NCBI RefSeq assembly: GCF_003119195.2
Contig: NZ_CP022254.1
Coordinates: 1,272,001 to 1,336,000 of the forward strand
Origin: Azospirillum baldaniorum
Lineage (GTDB): Bacteria > Pseudomonadota > Alphaproteobacteria > Azospirillales > Azospirillaceae
Length of the DNA: 64,000 nt
Reading direction: 5' to 3'
In this document: positions 20,903-29,612 of the stretch, one piece after another
How the letters are laid out: every line of letters starts with the position of its first letter
How positions within the stretch are numbered: position 1 is the stretch's first letter
Notes under the pieces: model-generated
Databases searched by the model: none
What the model was told of the DNA's origin: nothing
Seen by the model: only the letters and a program-made list of their open reading frames with translations
Program-made: the position numbers and the translations under genes

Positions 20903-21961
20903 ATGGGCCAACCAGAAGAGGCAAGCACCGCCTTGACGAGCCTGACCGTATCCAGCTTGGCATCCAGCCTGACCGATTGCCCGTCCGGCGCCGCTGCCGA
21001 CTCCGCGGCCGACCGCGACGTCGCGAGCGCCCGGCGCGTCCTGCGGATGGAAGCCGACGCCCTGACCGCGCTGGCGGACGGGCTGGACGGCGCCTTCGTG
21101 CGCGCTCTGGACCGGCTGGCCGGAATCGCGGGGCGCGTCGTCGTCTCCGGCATGGGCAAGTCCGGCCATGTGGCGCGCAAGATCGCCGCGACCCTGGCCT
21201 CCACCGGCACGCCGGCCTTCTTCGTCCATCCCGGCGAGGCGAGCCACGGCGACCTCGGCATGATCGCCCGGCAGGACGCGGTCATCGCCCTGTCCAACTC
21301 CGGCGAGACTCACGAGCTGTCGGACATCGTCGCCTACACCCGCCGCTTCGACATCCCGCTGGTCGGCATCACCCGGCGCGCCGGCTCCTCCCTGGCCGAG
21401 CAGTCGGACGTGGCGCTGGTGCTGCCGCCGGCCCCGGAGGCCTGCCCGCTGGGTCTGGCCCCGACCACGTCGAGCACGATGATGCTGGCGCTGGGCGACG
21501 CCCTGGCGGTGGCGCTGCTGGAGCGGCGCGGCTTCACGGCGGCGGATTTCAAGCAGTTCCACCCCGGCGGCCAGCTCGGCCGCGCGCTGCTGAAGGTGAC
21601 CGACGTGATGCACAAGGGCGAGGATATGCCCCTGTGCGCCTTGGATACGCCGCTTTCCACCGTCATATTCGAGATGACGGCCAAGCGGCTGGGCTGCGTC
21701 GGCGTGGTGGATGCCACGGGCGCGCTGGCCGGGGTCATCACGGACGGCGACCTCCGCCGCCATCTGACCCCGGAGCTGTGGGCCGAGCGCGCCGACAGCA
21801 TCATGTCGCCGCGGCCCAAGACGATCCGCCCCAAGGCGCTGGTCGAGGAGGCGCTGCGGGAAATGAACGCGAAGCAGATCACCAGCCTGTTCGTGGTGGA
21901 GGCGGACCGGCCGCTCGGTGTTGTGCACATTCACGATTGCCTGCGCGCCGGGGCGGCGTGA
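20903..21961 (+). CDS. kdsD: D-arabinose 5-phosphate isomerase (KdsD/KpsF)
   Basis: 352-aa cytoplasmic isomerase making arabinose 5-phosphate from ribulose 5-phosphate, the first step to Kdo for LPS core. The SIS domain (about 60-200) shows VVVSGMGKSGHVARKIAATLASTGTPAFFVHPGEASHGDLG (Ser/Lys/His site), SNSGET and the LGLAPTTSSTMMLALGDALA segment. Two CBS domains follow from about residue 230 (VMHKGEDMPL to GDLRRHL, and IMSPRPKTI to the end). The N-terminal 40 residues are longer than usual and Ser-rich. First gene of the LPS-export block; lptC starts 26 bp downstream. Confidence 0.93.
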   Translation: MGQPEEASTALTSLTVSSLASSLTDCPSGAAADSAADRDVASARRVLRMEADALTALADGLDGAFVRALDRLAGIAGRVVVSGMGKSGHVARKIAATLASTGTPAFFVHPGEASHGDLGMIARQDAVIALSNSGETHELSDIVAYTRRFDIPLVGITRRAGSSLAEQSDVALVLPPAPEACPLGLAPTTSSTMMLALGDALAVALLERRGFTAADFKQFHPGGQLGRALLKVTDVMHKGEDMPLCALDTPLSTVIFEMTAKRLGCVGVVDATGALAGVITDGDLRRHLTPELWAERADSIMSPRPKTIRPKALVEEALREMNAKQITSLFVVEADRPLGVVHIHDCLRAGAA

Positions 21962-21987
21962 CGGGCAGCCGGAGGACGGTTGACGCC

Positions 21988-22725
21988 ATGGACAGCGACC
22001 TGAAGGATCGGACGGTGAACACGAAGGAGCGGCGCGCCGATGCGCCTTCCCTCGCGGCGCAGCTCATGGGCATGCCGGGGGCGGTGCCGGACGGCGAGGC
22101 GGCCAAGCGCATCCACCGGCGCCGGGAAATCCGCCCGGTCAGCCGGGTCTACAGCCGCTTCGTCACCGGAATGAAGTTCGCGCTTCCGGCGCTGGCTCTG
22201 GCGGTGATGGCGCTGATCGCCGTGTGGCCGTCGCTGACCGAACTGCCGACCCTGCGCATTTCCGCCGACAAGGGCCAGCTTGAGATGATCAAGCCGCGCT
22301 ATGTCGCGGTGGACGAGGACAACCAGCCCTTCTCGCTGGTGGCGGCCAAGGCCGACCGCATCGCCGACCAGCCGGACATCGTCCTGCTGGACCAGCCGGA
22401 GGCGGAGATGACCCAGACCGACGGCACCTGGGTGACCATGCGGTCGGACAAGGGCTGGTACAATCAGGTCACCGGCATCCTGAAGATGCGGGGCCATGTC
22501 CGCGTCATGCGCGACGACGGCAACGAATTCACCACCGAGGAAGCGGACTCCGACATCCGCAAGGGCACCGCCTGGGGCGATGTCCATGTCGTGGGCCAGG
22601 GGCCGCAGGGCGTGATCAACGCCGAAGGCTTCCGCCTGTCCGACCGTGGCAAGACGATGGTGTTCCTGAACCAGTCCAAGGCCGACGTCCAGGCCGCCGA
22701 AAGCCCGGGAGGAAAGACGCGTTGA
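21988..22725 (+). CDS. lptC: LPS export ABC transporter periplasmic protein LptC
   Basis: 245-aa bitopic protein. A cytoplasmic N-terminal segment of about 70 residues is followed by one transmembrane helix (KFALPALALAVMALIAVW, about 64-81), then a periplasmic beta-jellyroll that relays LPS from LptBFG to LptA. Typical LptC strands include LRISADKGQLEMIKPRYVAVDEDNQPFSLVAAKA, WVTMRSDKGWYN and GNEFTTEEADSDI. The cytoplasmic tail is longer than in E. coli LptC, as usual in Alphaproteobacteria. The ATG at 21988 follows GGAGGA upstream. It overlaps lptA by 4 bp. Confidence 0.9.
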   Translation: MDSDLKDRTVNTKERRADAPSLAAQLMGMPGAVPDGEAAKRIHRRREIRPVSRVYSRFVTGMKFALPALALAVMALIAVWPSLTELPTLRISADKGQLEMIKPRYVAVDEDNQPFSLVAAKADRIADQPDIVLLDQPEAEMTQTDGTWVTMRSDKGWYNQVTGILKMRGHVRVMRDDGNEFTTEEADSDIRKGTAWGDVHVVGQGPQGVINAEGFRLSDRGKTMVFLNQSKADVQAAESPGGKTR

Positions 22726-23621
22726 GTGCAGCCACCCTTGCGGCCCCGCTGATGGCCGCGTTCCTCCTGCTGTCGGGGGCCGCCATCCCGGCGGCGGCCC
22801 AGGGGCTGCCCGGCCTCGGCGGCGGCCCGAACCCGGTCGAGGTCAACGCCGATCAGGCCATCGAATGGCATCAGGACGTGCGCGCCTATGTGGCGCGCGG
22901 CAACGCCTCGGCCAAGCGCAGCGACAGCACCGTCTACGCCGACGTGCTGACCGCCTACTACCGCGAGGTGCCCGGCAAGGGGAATGAGGTGTTCCAGCTT
23001 CTCGCCGAAGGCAACGTGCGCATCGTCAGCCCGACCCAGGAGGTCTTCGGCGAGCGGGGCGTCTACGACGTGGACAAGCAGGTGGCGGTGGTCACCGGGC
23101 GCAACCTGAAGCTGGTCACCCGCACCGACATCGTGACGGCGCGCGACACGCTGGAATATTACGAAGCCAGGAACATGACGGTGGCCCGCGGCGACGCCGT
23201 GGCCGTCCGCATCGCCAACGGCGACCGGCTGCGCGCCGACATCCTGATCGGCCAGCTCAAGAAGATGCCGGACGGTTCGACCCAGATGGAGCGCATCGAC
23301 GGCGCCGGCAGCGTGGTGGTGACCACCGCGACCGACGTGGCGCTGTCGGACAAGCTGGTCTATTCGGTGGCCGACGAGACGGCGGTGCTGCTGGGCAACG
23401 TCAAGATCACCCGCAACGACAACCAGCTCAATGGCGACGCCGCCGAGATGAACATGAAGACCAAGGTCAACCGGGTGATCGCCGGCCCCGCCACCGGCGG
23501 GCGCGTGATGGGCCTTCTGATTCCCGGCCAGGAGCCGGGCGCGCCGGGTGGCCGGACCACCGCGCAGACGGGCGCCAAGCCCGCCGCGCAGACGGGCGGC
23601 ACGCCCGCCGCGAAGCCCTGA
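22722..23621 (+). CDS. lptA: LPS transport periplasmic protein LptA
   Basis: 299-aa periplasmic LPS-bridge protein with an OstA/LptA beta-jellyroll (about 35-250) containing QAIEWHQDVRAYVARGNASAKRSDSTVYADVLTAYY and GVYDVDKQVAVVTGRNLKL. A signal peptide covers about residues 1-27 (LMAAFLLLSGAAIPAAAQ). The start is taken as TTG at 22722: GGGAGGAAAG lies 6-7 bp upstream and the 4-bp overlap with lptC matches the operon style; an ATG at 22752 would remove the n-region of the signal peptide. The C-terminal 35 residues are a repetitive Ala/Pro/Thr tail (TAQTGAKPAAQTGGTPAAKP). Confidence 0.88.
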   Translation: MSAATLAAPLMAAFLLLSGAAIPAAAQGLPGLGGGPNPVEVNADQAIEWHQDVRAYVARGNASAKRSDSTVYADVLTAYYREVPGKGNEVFQLLAEGNVRIVSPTQEVFGERGVYDVDKQVAVVTGRNLKLVTRTDIVTARDTLEYYEARNMTVARGDAVAVRIANGDRLRADILIGQLKKMPDGSTQMERIDGAGSVVVTTATDVALSDKLVYSVADETAVLLGNVKITRNDNQLNGDAAEMNMKTKVNRVIAGPATGGRVMGLLIPGQEPGAPGGRTTAQTGAKPAAQTGGTPAAKP

Positions 23622-23640
23622 CGGACCCGGCAGCGAATCA

Positions 23641-24465
23641 ATGGCCATGGACATCGAAGACCGGAACCTCGGCGGTCCGACCCTTTCCGCCCCGAACGCG
23701 TCGGGTCACCCGGCGGACCACCCCGCCACCGACGTGCGTCCGACCGAAGGGCTGGTGGCCCTGCATCTGGGCAAGGCCTACAAGAAGCGCCCGGTCGTCC
23801 GCGACGTGACCGTGACGGTCCAGCGCGGCGAGGCGGTCGGCCTCCTCGGCCCCAACGGGGCGGGCAAGACGACCTGCTTCTACATGATCACCGGGCTGAT
23901 CGCCGCCGACTCCGGCACCATCCTGCTCGACGGGCAGGACATCACGGCGCTGCCCATGTATCGCCGGGCGCGGCTGGGCATCGGCTACCTGCCGCAGGAG
24001 GCGTCGATCTTCCGCGGCATGTCGGTGGAGAACAACATCCGCTCCGTGCTGGAGGTGGTGGAGCCCAACCGCGACACCCGCGAGCAGATGCTGGACGAGC
24101 TGCTGGCCGAGTTCTCGATCACCCACCTGCGCCGCGCCCCGGCGCTGGCGCTGTCCGGCGGCGAGCGGCGGCGCGTCGAGATCGCCCGCGCGCTGGCCTC
24201 CCAGCCGCATTTCATCCTGCTCGACGAGCCGCTGGCCGGCATCGACCCGATCGCGGTGAACGACATCCGCGAGCTGGTCAGCCACCTGCGCGACCGCGGC
24301 ATCGGCGTGCTCATCACCGACCACAACGTGCGTGAAACGCTCGATCTCGTCGATCGGGCATACATCTTGCACGATGGTGTGGTACTAATGGAGGGAGAGC
24401 CGGCCGAGATCGTGGCGCACGAGGACGTGCGCCGGGTCTACCTCGGGGACCGGTTCAGCCTCTAG
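23641..24465 (+). CDS. lptB: LPS export ABC transporter ATP-binding protein LptB
   Basis: 274-aa ATPase of the LptB2FGC extractor. Walker A GPNGAGKTT lies near residue 70. LptB-specific GIGYLPQEASIFRGMSVENNI follows, then signature LSGGERRRVEIARAL, Walker B FILLDEPLAGIDP and the H-loop LITDHNVRETL. The N-terminal 35 residues before VALHLGKAYKKRPVV are an extra, low-complexity extension compared with E. coli LptB. ATG at 23641 is 19 bp after lptA; a second ATG at 23647 is possible. rpoN follows after 16 bp, the classic lptB-rpoN junction. Confidence 0.95.
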   Translation: MAMDIEDRNLGGPTLSAPNASGHPADHPATDVRPTEGLVALHLGKAYKKRPVVRDVTVTVQRGEAVGLLGPNGAGKTTCFYMITGLIAADSGTILLDGQDITALPMYRRARLGIGYLPQEASIFRGMSVENNIRSVLEVVEPNRDTREQMLDELLAEFSITHLRRAPALALSGGERRRVEIARALASQPHFILLDEPLAGIDPIAVNDIRELVSHLRDRGIGVLITDHNVRETLDLVDRAYILHDGVVLMEGEPAEIVAHEDVRRVYLGDRFSL

Positions 24466-24481
24466 TGCGGTTTCCCTGCCC

Positions 24482-26059
24482 ATGGCGCTCAGCCAACGCC
24501 TTGATCTTCGTCAGACCCAGTCCCTGGTGATGACTCCGCAGCTGCAGCAGGCCATCAAGCTGCTGCAGCTGTCGAACATCGAACTGTCGGACTTCGTGGA
24601 CCGCGAGATCGAGCAGAATCCCCTGCTGGAGCGCGATGGTGGCCCCGGCGAGGGCGGCGGCGAGCCCGGGGGAGACGGTGCCGGTGACGGCGGGGGCGAG
24701 CCCGGAGCGGTGGACCTCGCCGCGCCGGAGGAGCGCCAGCCGCCGATGACCGACGGGCGCACCCGCGACACGGTGGAGATGACGTCGTCGGAGACGATGG
24801 GGTCGGCCTCCGACGCGCCGCTCGACACCGATTTCGAGAATGTCTATTCCGACGACCGTTTCTCCGACGGGACGGACGGCTCCAGCGACGTCTACGGCTC
24901 CTGGCAGGAGCGCGGCGGCCGCGGTGGCTTCGAGGACGACGAGTCCAACCTGGAAGCCACGCTGACCGGCCAGAAGAGCCTGCGCGACCATCTGACCGAG
25001 CAGCTGAAGATCGACCTGCCGGACCTCGGCGACCAGCTCATCGGTCTGGCGCTGATCGACATGCTGGACGAGGCCGGCTGGATCACCGGGCTGGAGGTGG
25101 AGAGCCTCGCGGGGCAGCTCGGCTGCGCGCCGGAACGGGTGGAGCGGGTGCTCGCCGCCTGCCAGCGCTTCGACCCGCCGGGCATCTTCGCGCGGTCGCT
25201 GAAGGAATGCCTGGCGATCCAACTGCGCGAGAAGAACCGCTTCGACCCGGCGATGGAGGCCCTGCTCGACCATCTGGAGCTGCTGGCGGCGCGCAACCTG
25301 CCGGCGCTGATGAAGGTCTGCGGCGTGGACGCCGAGGACGTCGCCGACATGGTGGCGGAGATCCGCAAGCTGAACCCCAAGCCGGCGCTCAGCTTCGACC
25401 ACACGCCCGCCCAGCTCGTCACCCCCGACATCCTGATGCGCGCCAACCCCGGCGGCGGCTGGCTGATCGACCTGAACCCGGACACTTTGCCGCGGGTGCT
25501 GGTCAACCACCGCTATTTCGCGCGCATTTCCGGCACCGCCCGCAACAAGGCGGACAAGGAATACATCACCGAGCGTTTCCAGTCGGCCAACTGGCTGGTC
25601 AAGTCGCTGCACCAGCGCGCCACCACGATTTTGAAGGTGGCCAGCGAGATCATCCGGCAGCAGGACGCCTTTTTCATCCACGGCGTCTCGCATCTGAAGC
25701 CGCTGATCCTGCGCGACATCGCCGAGGCGATCGGCATGCACGAGAGCACGGTCAGCCGCGTCACAACCAACAAGTTCATGGCGACGCCACGCGGCGTGTT
25801 CGAGTTGAAATATTTCTTCACCTCCGCCATCCAGGGGGCTGACGGGCAGGCGGCCCACTCGGCGGAGGCCGTGCGCTACCGCATCAAGGCGATGATCGAC
25901 GCCGAGAAGCCGGACGACGTGCTGTCGGACGATAAAATCGTCGAAATCCTTCGTGGTGAAGGGATCGACATTGCGCGCCGGACGGTCGCGAAGTATCGTG
26001 AAGCGATGCGCATTCCGTCATCGGTGCAGCGACGCCGTGCCAAGATGTCACGCATGTAA
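24482..26059 (+). CDS. rpoN: RNA polymerase sigma-54 factor
   Basis: 525-aa sigma-N, required for nitrogen-regulated and many other -24/-12 promoters, activated by NtrC-type ATPases. Region I is the Gln/Leu-rich start LSQRLDLRQTQSLVMTPQLQQAIKLLQLSNIEL. Region II is acidic and Gly-rich with a GEGGGEPGGDGAGDGGGEPG stretch near residue 58. The core-binding domain spans about 160-350. The helix-turn-helix includes MHESTVSRVTTNKFMATPRGVFELKYFFTS. The RpoN box ARRTVAKYRE is intact near residue 500. The ATG at 24482 lacks a clear Shine-Dalgarno, so coupling to lptB translation is likely. Confidence 0.97.
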   Translation: MALSQRLDLRQTQSLVMTPQLQQAIKLLQLSNIELSDFVDREIEQNPLLERDGGPGEGGGEPGGDGAGDGGGEPGAVDLAAPEERQPPMTDGRTRDTVEMTSSETMGSASDAPLDTDFENVYSDDRFSDGTDGSSDVYGSWQERGGRGGFEDDESNLEATLTGQKSLRDHLTEQLKIDLPDLGDQLIGLALIDMLDEAGWITGLEVESLAGQLGCAPERVERVLAACQRFDPPGIFARSLKECLAIQLREKNRFDPAMEALLDHLELLAARNLPALMKVCGVDAEDVADMVAEIRKLNPKPALSFDHTPAQLVTPDILMRANPGGGWLIDLNPDTLPRVLVNHRYFARISGTARNKADKEYITERFQSANWLVKSLHQRATTILKVASEIIRQQDAFFIHGVSHLKPLILRDIAEAIGMHESTVSRVTTNKFMATPRGVFELKYFFTSAIQGADGQAAHSAEAVRYRIKAMIDAEKPDDVLSDDKIVEILRGEGIDIARRTVAKYREAMRIPSSVQRRRAKMSRM

Positions 26060-26085
26060 CCGGGCCGGGAGGGGGTCGTCCTTGA

Positions 26086-26114
26086 TTGACAGCCCATACC
26101 GCCGTCACTATGGT
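26086..26114 (+). promoter_or_regulatory. Sigma-70 promoter of hpf-ptsN
   Basis: TTGACA at 26086-26091, exactly 17 bp, then TATGGT at 26109-26114, 68 bp before the hpf start. The consensus -35 in this GC-rich gap indicates separate transcription of hpf-ptsN from rpoN. Confidence 0.7.
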
Positions 26115-26182
26115 CCCCGTCCGCACGTGGCGGCCTTCCGTCGTCCTATGTCTATCGCGGACCAGATTGGAAACATCCCAAA

Positions 26183-26779
26183 ATGCAACTGACCGTCAAA
26201 GGCAAGCAGCTTGACGTTGGCGACGCTCTGCGCACCCACGTCGCGGACAGCCTGAACACCATCGTCGGCAAGTATTTCAACAAGCCGATCGAGGCCAACG
26301 TCGTCCTGACGCGCGAAGCGCATCTGTTCAAGGCCGACATCCAGGTGCACGTCGGTCGTGGGATCGTCCTTCAGAGCGCGTCCGACGCCACCGAGCCGTA
26401 TCCCGCCTTCGACACCGCGTGCGAGAAGCTGGCCAAGCGCCTGCGCCGCTACAAGCGCCGCCTGCGCGACCACCACAGCGTCGAAGCCCCCGCGCAGGAA
26501 GCCTTCCCGGCCCGCTACCAGATCCTGGAAGCGGAGAAGGACGAGGCCCATGTGGAGAGCGAAGAGGCCGCTGCCGAAGAGGCGCAGCCCATCGTGATCG
26601 CCGAGATGGAAACCAACATCGCGACCCTGGCGGTCAGCGAGGCGGTGATGCGCATGGAACTCGCCGATGCTCCGGCCCTTATGTTCCGCAACGGCGCCCA
26701 TGGCCGCCTGAACCTGGTCTACCGCCGCGCCGATGGCAACATCGGTTGGGTCGACCCGGCGGAGAAGGCCGGCGCCTGA
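26183..26779 (+). CDS. hpf: Ribosome hibernation promoting factor, long form
   Basis: 198-aa long HPF/YfiA. The N-terminal domain (about 1-105, LTVKGKQLDVGDALRTHVADSL to RYKRRLRDHH) binds the 30S decoding channel. A linker rich in Glu/Ala (about 110-140) leads to the C-terminal dimerisation domain (about 145-198) with EAVMRMELADAPALMFRNGAHGRLNLVYRRADGNIGWVDP. Long HPF dimerises 70S ribosomes into 100S particles. Its position between rpoN and ptsN is conserved in Proteobacteria. It has its own promoter upstream. Confidence 0.94.
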   Translation: MQLTVKGKQLDVGDALRTHVADSLNTIVGKYFNKPIEANVVLTREAHLFKADIQVHVGRGIVLQSASDATEPYPAFDTACEKLAKRLRRYKRRLRDHHSVEAPAQEAFPARYQILEAEKDEAHVESEEAAAEEAQPIVIAEMETNIATLAVSEAVMRMELADAPALMFRNGAHGRLNLVYRRADGNIGWVDPAEKAGA

Positions 26780-26813
26780 GTCCGGTCTCTGTTCCAACCA
26801 CACCCAAAGCGTC

Positions 26814-27272
26814 ATGCTCGATCTCATCACGCCGCACGCCATTCTTCCGAACCTGAAGGCCGGCAGCAAAAAGCAGGCCCTGCAGGACTTGGCGCGCAAG
26901 GCGTCCGAGCTGACCGGCCAGCACGAACGGGCGATCTTCGACGTCCTTCTGGAGCGCGAGCGGTTGGGCACCACCGGCGTGGGGCATGGCATCGCCATCC
27001 CGCACGGCAAGCTGCCCAACCTCGACCGTGTCCACGGCGTCTTCGCCCGGCTGGAGCGGCCCATCGACTTCGATGCGATCGATGAGCAACCGGTCGATCT
27101 GATTTTCCTGCTGTTGGCTCCGGATCATGCCGGCGCCGACCATCTGAAGGCGCTGGCCCGTGTGTCGCGCCTGCTGCGTGACCAGTCCATGTGCGAGAAG
27201 CTGCGCGGTTCGGACTCGGCGGACGCGATCTACGCGTTGCTGACCCAGCACGAAGCCAGCCACGCGGCGTAA
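26814..27272 (+). CDS. ptsN: Nitrogen regulatory PTS protein EIIA-Ntr (PtsN)
   Basis: 152-aa EIIA domain of the fructose/mannitol type. The phospho-acceptor His lies in GHGIAIPHGKLPNL near residue 66. LITPHAILPNLKAGSKKQALQDLARKASELTG is the usual first helix, and VDLIFLLLAPDHAGADHLKALARVSRLL the second signature. EIIA-Ntr receives phosphate from NPr and EI-Ntr (ptsP at 30721) and regulates potassium transport, kinases and nitrogen metabolism by protein contact. Start ATG 26814 is 34 bp after hpf. The transcript ends at a strong terminator 38 bp downstream. Confidence 0.95.
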   Translation: MLDLITPHAILPNLKAGSKKQALQDLARKASELTGQHERAIFDVLLERERLGTTGVGHGIAIPHGKLPNLDRVHGVFARLERPIDFDAIDEQPVDLIFLLLAPDHAGADHLKALARVSRLLRDQSMCEKLRGSDSADAIYALLTQHEASHAA

Positions 27273-27310
27273 GGCGCGTTTCCTTGCGAACATGAAAACG
27301 GGCGAACATG

Positions 27311-27344
27311 AAAACGGGAGAGCCGGCGGCTCTCCCGTTTTCGT
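27311..27344 (+). terminator. Rho-independent terminator of hpf-ptsN
   Basis: Perfect 14-bp stem AAAACGGGAGAGCC / GGCTCTCCCGTTTT (27311-27324 with 27328-27341) and 3-nt loop, followed by CGTTTT. It works in both directions by sequence. The left arm is part of a tandem duplication: GCGAACATGAAAACGGG occurs at 27286-27302 and again at 27302-27318. Confidence 0.85.
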
Positions 27345-27433
27345 TTTCCGGCACCCTGTGCCGCCGTCATTCCAGGCCGGGGCGGCAGGACGTACGCATG
27401 TACGTCCGTACGCATCGCCGATCCCCTGTACGT

Positions 27434-28195
27434 TCAGGCCCGCTCCGCCCAGCCCATGTAGTTCACGTCGAGATCGCGTGGGTTCAGCCGGAACTCGTCG
27501 GACAGCGGGTTGTAGGTGATGCCGGTCAGGTCGCGGATCGCCATCCCCTCGGCGCGCACGGCGGCGGCCAACTCGCCTGGGCGCAGGAACTGGCGCCAGT
27601 TGTGGGTGCCGCGGGGCAGCCAGCGCAAGATGTACTCCGCCCCGACGATGGCCAGCGCGAAGGACTTCGGCGTGCGGTTCAGCGTCGCCAGGAACAGCGC
27701 GCCGCCCGGCGCGGTCAGCGCCGCGCAGGACTTCACGAACAGCGGCACGTCGGCGACATGCTCGATCACCTCCATCGCCAGCACGGCGTCGAAGCGCTCG
27801 CCGCTGGCGGCCAGGGCCTCGGCGGTGGTGGCGCGGTAATCGACGGGGGTGCCGGTTTCCGCGGCGTGGGCGGCGGCGGTGCGGACGTTGCGCTCGGCCG
27901 CGTCAACGCCGACCACGGTGGCGCCCATGCGGGCGACGGGCTCCGAGAGCAGGCCGCCGCCGCAGCCGATGTCGACGATGCGCAGGCCCTTCAGCGGCTC
28001 GGCCGCCAGCGGGTCGCGGCCGAAGCGGCGGCACAGCGTGTCGCGGATGTAGGCCAGCCGCAGCGGGTTCAGCCGGTGCAGGGGCCGGAACTTGCCGGTG
28101 GGGTCCCACCATTCCGCGGCGATGGCCGAAAAGCGGGCGATGTCCTGGGGGTCGACAGTGCCTGCGGTGCCTGCGGTTCCGGCGGTCGCGGTCAT
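27434..28195 (-). CDS. ubiG: Ubiquinone biosynthesis O-methyltransferase UbiG
   Basis: 253-aa SAM-dependent O-methyltransferase acting twice in ubiquinone synthesis (on polyprenyl-dihydroxybenzoate and demethyl-ubiquinol). Motif I is IVDIGCGGGLLSEPVARMGA near residue 72. The family start DIARFSAIAAEWWDPTGKFRPLHRLNPLRLAYI is clear, as is NYMGWA at the C-terminus. The N-terminus has a short repeat (TAGTAGT) encoded by GGCACCGCA-type units. ATG at 28195 is the only sensible start; the frame continues open upstream but that is antisense to lysC. Divergent from lysC across a 156-bp gap. Confidence 0.93.
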   Translation of the reverse strand: MTATAGTAGTAGTVDPQDIARFSAIAAEWWDPTGKFRPLHRLNPLRLAYIRDTLCRRFGRDPLAAEPLKGLRIVDIGCGGGLLSEPVARMGATVVGVDAAERNVRTAAAHAAETGTPVDYRATTAEALAASGERFDAVLAMEVIEHVADVPLFVKSCAALTAPGGALFLATLNRTPKSFALAIVGAEYILRWLPRGTHNWRQFLRPGELAAAVRAEGMAIRDLTGITYNPLSDEFRLNPRDLDVNYMGWAERA

Positions 28196-28243
28196 GAAAG
28201 AAATCCCGTATGCTTGGATTGCGAGAACAATTGCGGGGCGAAC

Positions 28244-28272
28244 TTGCCTCGCTGTGAGCGACAGAGTATGGA
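28244..28272 (+). promoter_or_regulatory. Possible promoter of lysC
   Basis: TTGCCT at 28244-28249, 17-bp spacer, TATGGA at 28267-28272, about 80 bp upstream of lysC in the ubiG/lysC gap. Match is fair; spacing is ideal. Confidence 0.45.
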
Positions 28273-28351
28273 TACGCCGCCCCGCGCCGGCAACGGTAGA
28301 GCGGGGGCGCGGACTGCCGGCTTTTTTGCCGGCCCAGACATGGTGTGAGGT

Positions 28352-29587
28352 ATGGCGCGGATCGTCCTCAAGTTCGGCGGCACGTCGGTCGGCGACATCG
28401 ACCGCATCAAGAACGTGGCCCGAAAGGTCGAGCAGGAAGTCAAGGCGGGGCATCAGGTCGCCGTCGTCGTGTCGGCGATGTCCGGCGTGACCAACCAGCT
28501 CGTGAAATACTGCAACGACATCGACAAGCTGCACGACGCGCGCGAGTACGACGCCATCGTCGCTTCGGGCGAGCAGGTGACCTCCGGTCTCCTCGCCATC
28601 GCGCTGCAGTCGCTCGGCATCCAGGCGCGGTCCTGGCTCGGCTGGCAGATTCCGATCTACAGCGACGAGACGCACGGCAAGGCGCGCATCGTGTCCATCG
28701 ACACGGCGGAGCTGGACAAGCGGATGAACACCGGCGAGGTCGCCGTGGTCGCCGGCTTCCAGGGCGTGACCGAAACCGGCCGCATCACCACGCTGGGCCG
28801 CGGCGGCTCCGACACCTCGGCGGTTGCCCTCGCGGCGGCGCTGAAGGCCGACCGCTGCGACATCTACACCGATGTGGACGGCGTCTACACCACCGACCCG
28901 CGCATCGTCACCAAGGCGCGCAAGCTCTCCAAGATCACCTACGAGGAGATGCTGGAGCTGGCGTCGCAGGGGGCGAAGGTCCTGCAGACCCGCTCGGTCG
29001 AGATGGCAATGAACCACCGCGTGCGCGTGCAGGTTCTGTCGAGCTTCGAGGAGGCCGCCGGCAGCGCGCTTCCCGGTACCCTTGTTGTTGACGAGGACGA
29101 GATCGTGGAAAAGGAAGTTGTGAGCGGCATCGCCTACAGCCGCGACGAGGCGAAGATCACCCTCATCGGCGTCGCCGACCGTCCGGGCGTGGCGGCCAGC
29201 ATCTTCGGTCCGCTGACCGACGCCGCCGTCAATGTCGACATGATCGTCCAGAACGTGTCGGAAGACGGCAAGTCCACCGACATGACCTTCACGGTCGGCA
29301 AGGCTGACATCGCCCGCGCCGTCAAGGTGCTGGAGGACGCCCAGGCCGAGCTGAACTACAAGCGCATCGTCTCCGACGCCAACGTGGTGAAGGTGTCGGT
29401 GATCGGCGTCGGCATGCGCAGCCACGCCGGCGTCGCCCAGCGCATGTTCAAGGCGCTGGCCGACAAGGGCATCAACATCCAGGTCATCTCCACCTCCGAG
29501 ATCAAGATCTCCGTCCTGATCGCCGAGGAGTATGCGGAGCTGGCGCTGCGCGCGCTGCACACCGCCTACGGGCTGGACGCGGCCTGA
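28352..29587 (+). CDS. lysC: Aspartate kinase
   Basis: 411-aa aspartokinase, the first step toward lysine, threonine, methionine and isoleucine. The amino-acid kinase domain (1 to about 245) has KFGGTSVGDIDRIKNVARKV at residues 7-26, SGEQVTSGLLAIAL, TLGRGGSDTSAVALAAALKADRCDIYTDVDGVYTTDPRIV. Two ACT domains follow (about 265-335 and 345-411) with GVADRPGVAASIFGPL and VSVIGVGMRSHAGVAQRMFKALADKGINIQVISTSEIKISVLI, the usual allosteric lysine/threonine sites. ATG at 28352 with TGAGG upstream. The lysC-ptsP linkage is conserved in Alphaproteobacteria, here with an extra gene between them. Confidence 0.96.
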   Translation: MARIVLKFGGTSVGDIDRIKNVARKVEQEVKAGHQVAVVVSAMSGVTNQLVKYCNDIDKLHDAREYDAIVASGEQVTSGLLAIALQSLGIQARSWLGWQIPIYSDETHGKARIVSIDTAELDKRMNTGEVAVVAGFQGVTETGRITTLGRGGSDTSAVALAAALKADRCDIYTDVDGVYTTDPRIVTKARKLSKITYEEMLELASQGAKVLQTRSVEMAMNHRVRVQVLSSFEEAAGSALPGTLVVDEDEIVEKEVVSGIAYSRDEAKITLIGVADRPGVAASIFGPLTDAAVNVDMIVQNVSEDGKSTDMTFTVGKADIARAVKVLEDAQAELNYKRIVSDANVVKVSVIGVGMRSHAGVAQRMFKALADKGINIQVISTSEIKISVLIAEEYAELALRALHTAYGLDAA

Positions 29588-29612
29588 GCCGGGTGAAGGG
29601 GGAGGGGCGGCG

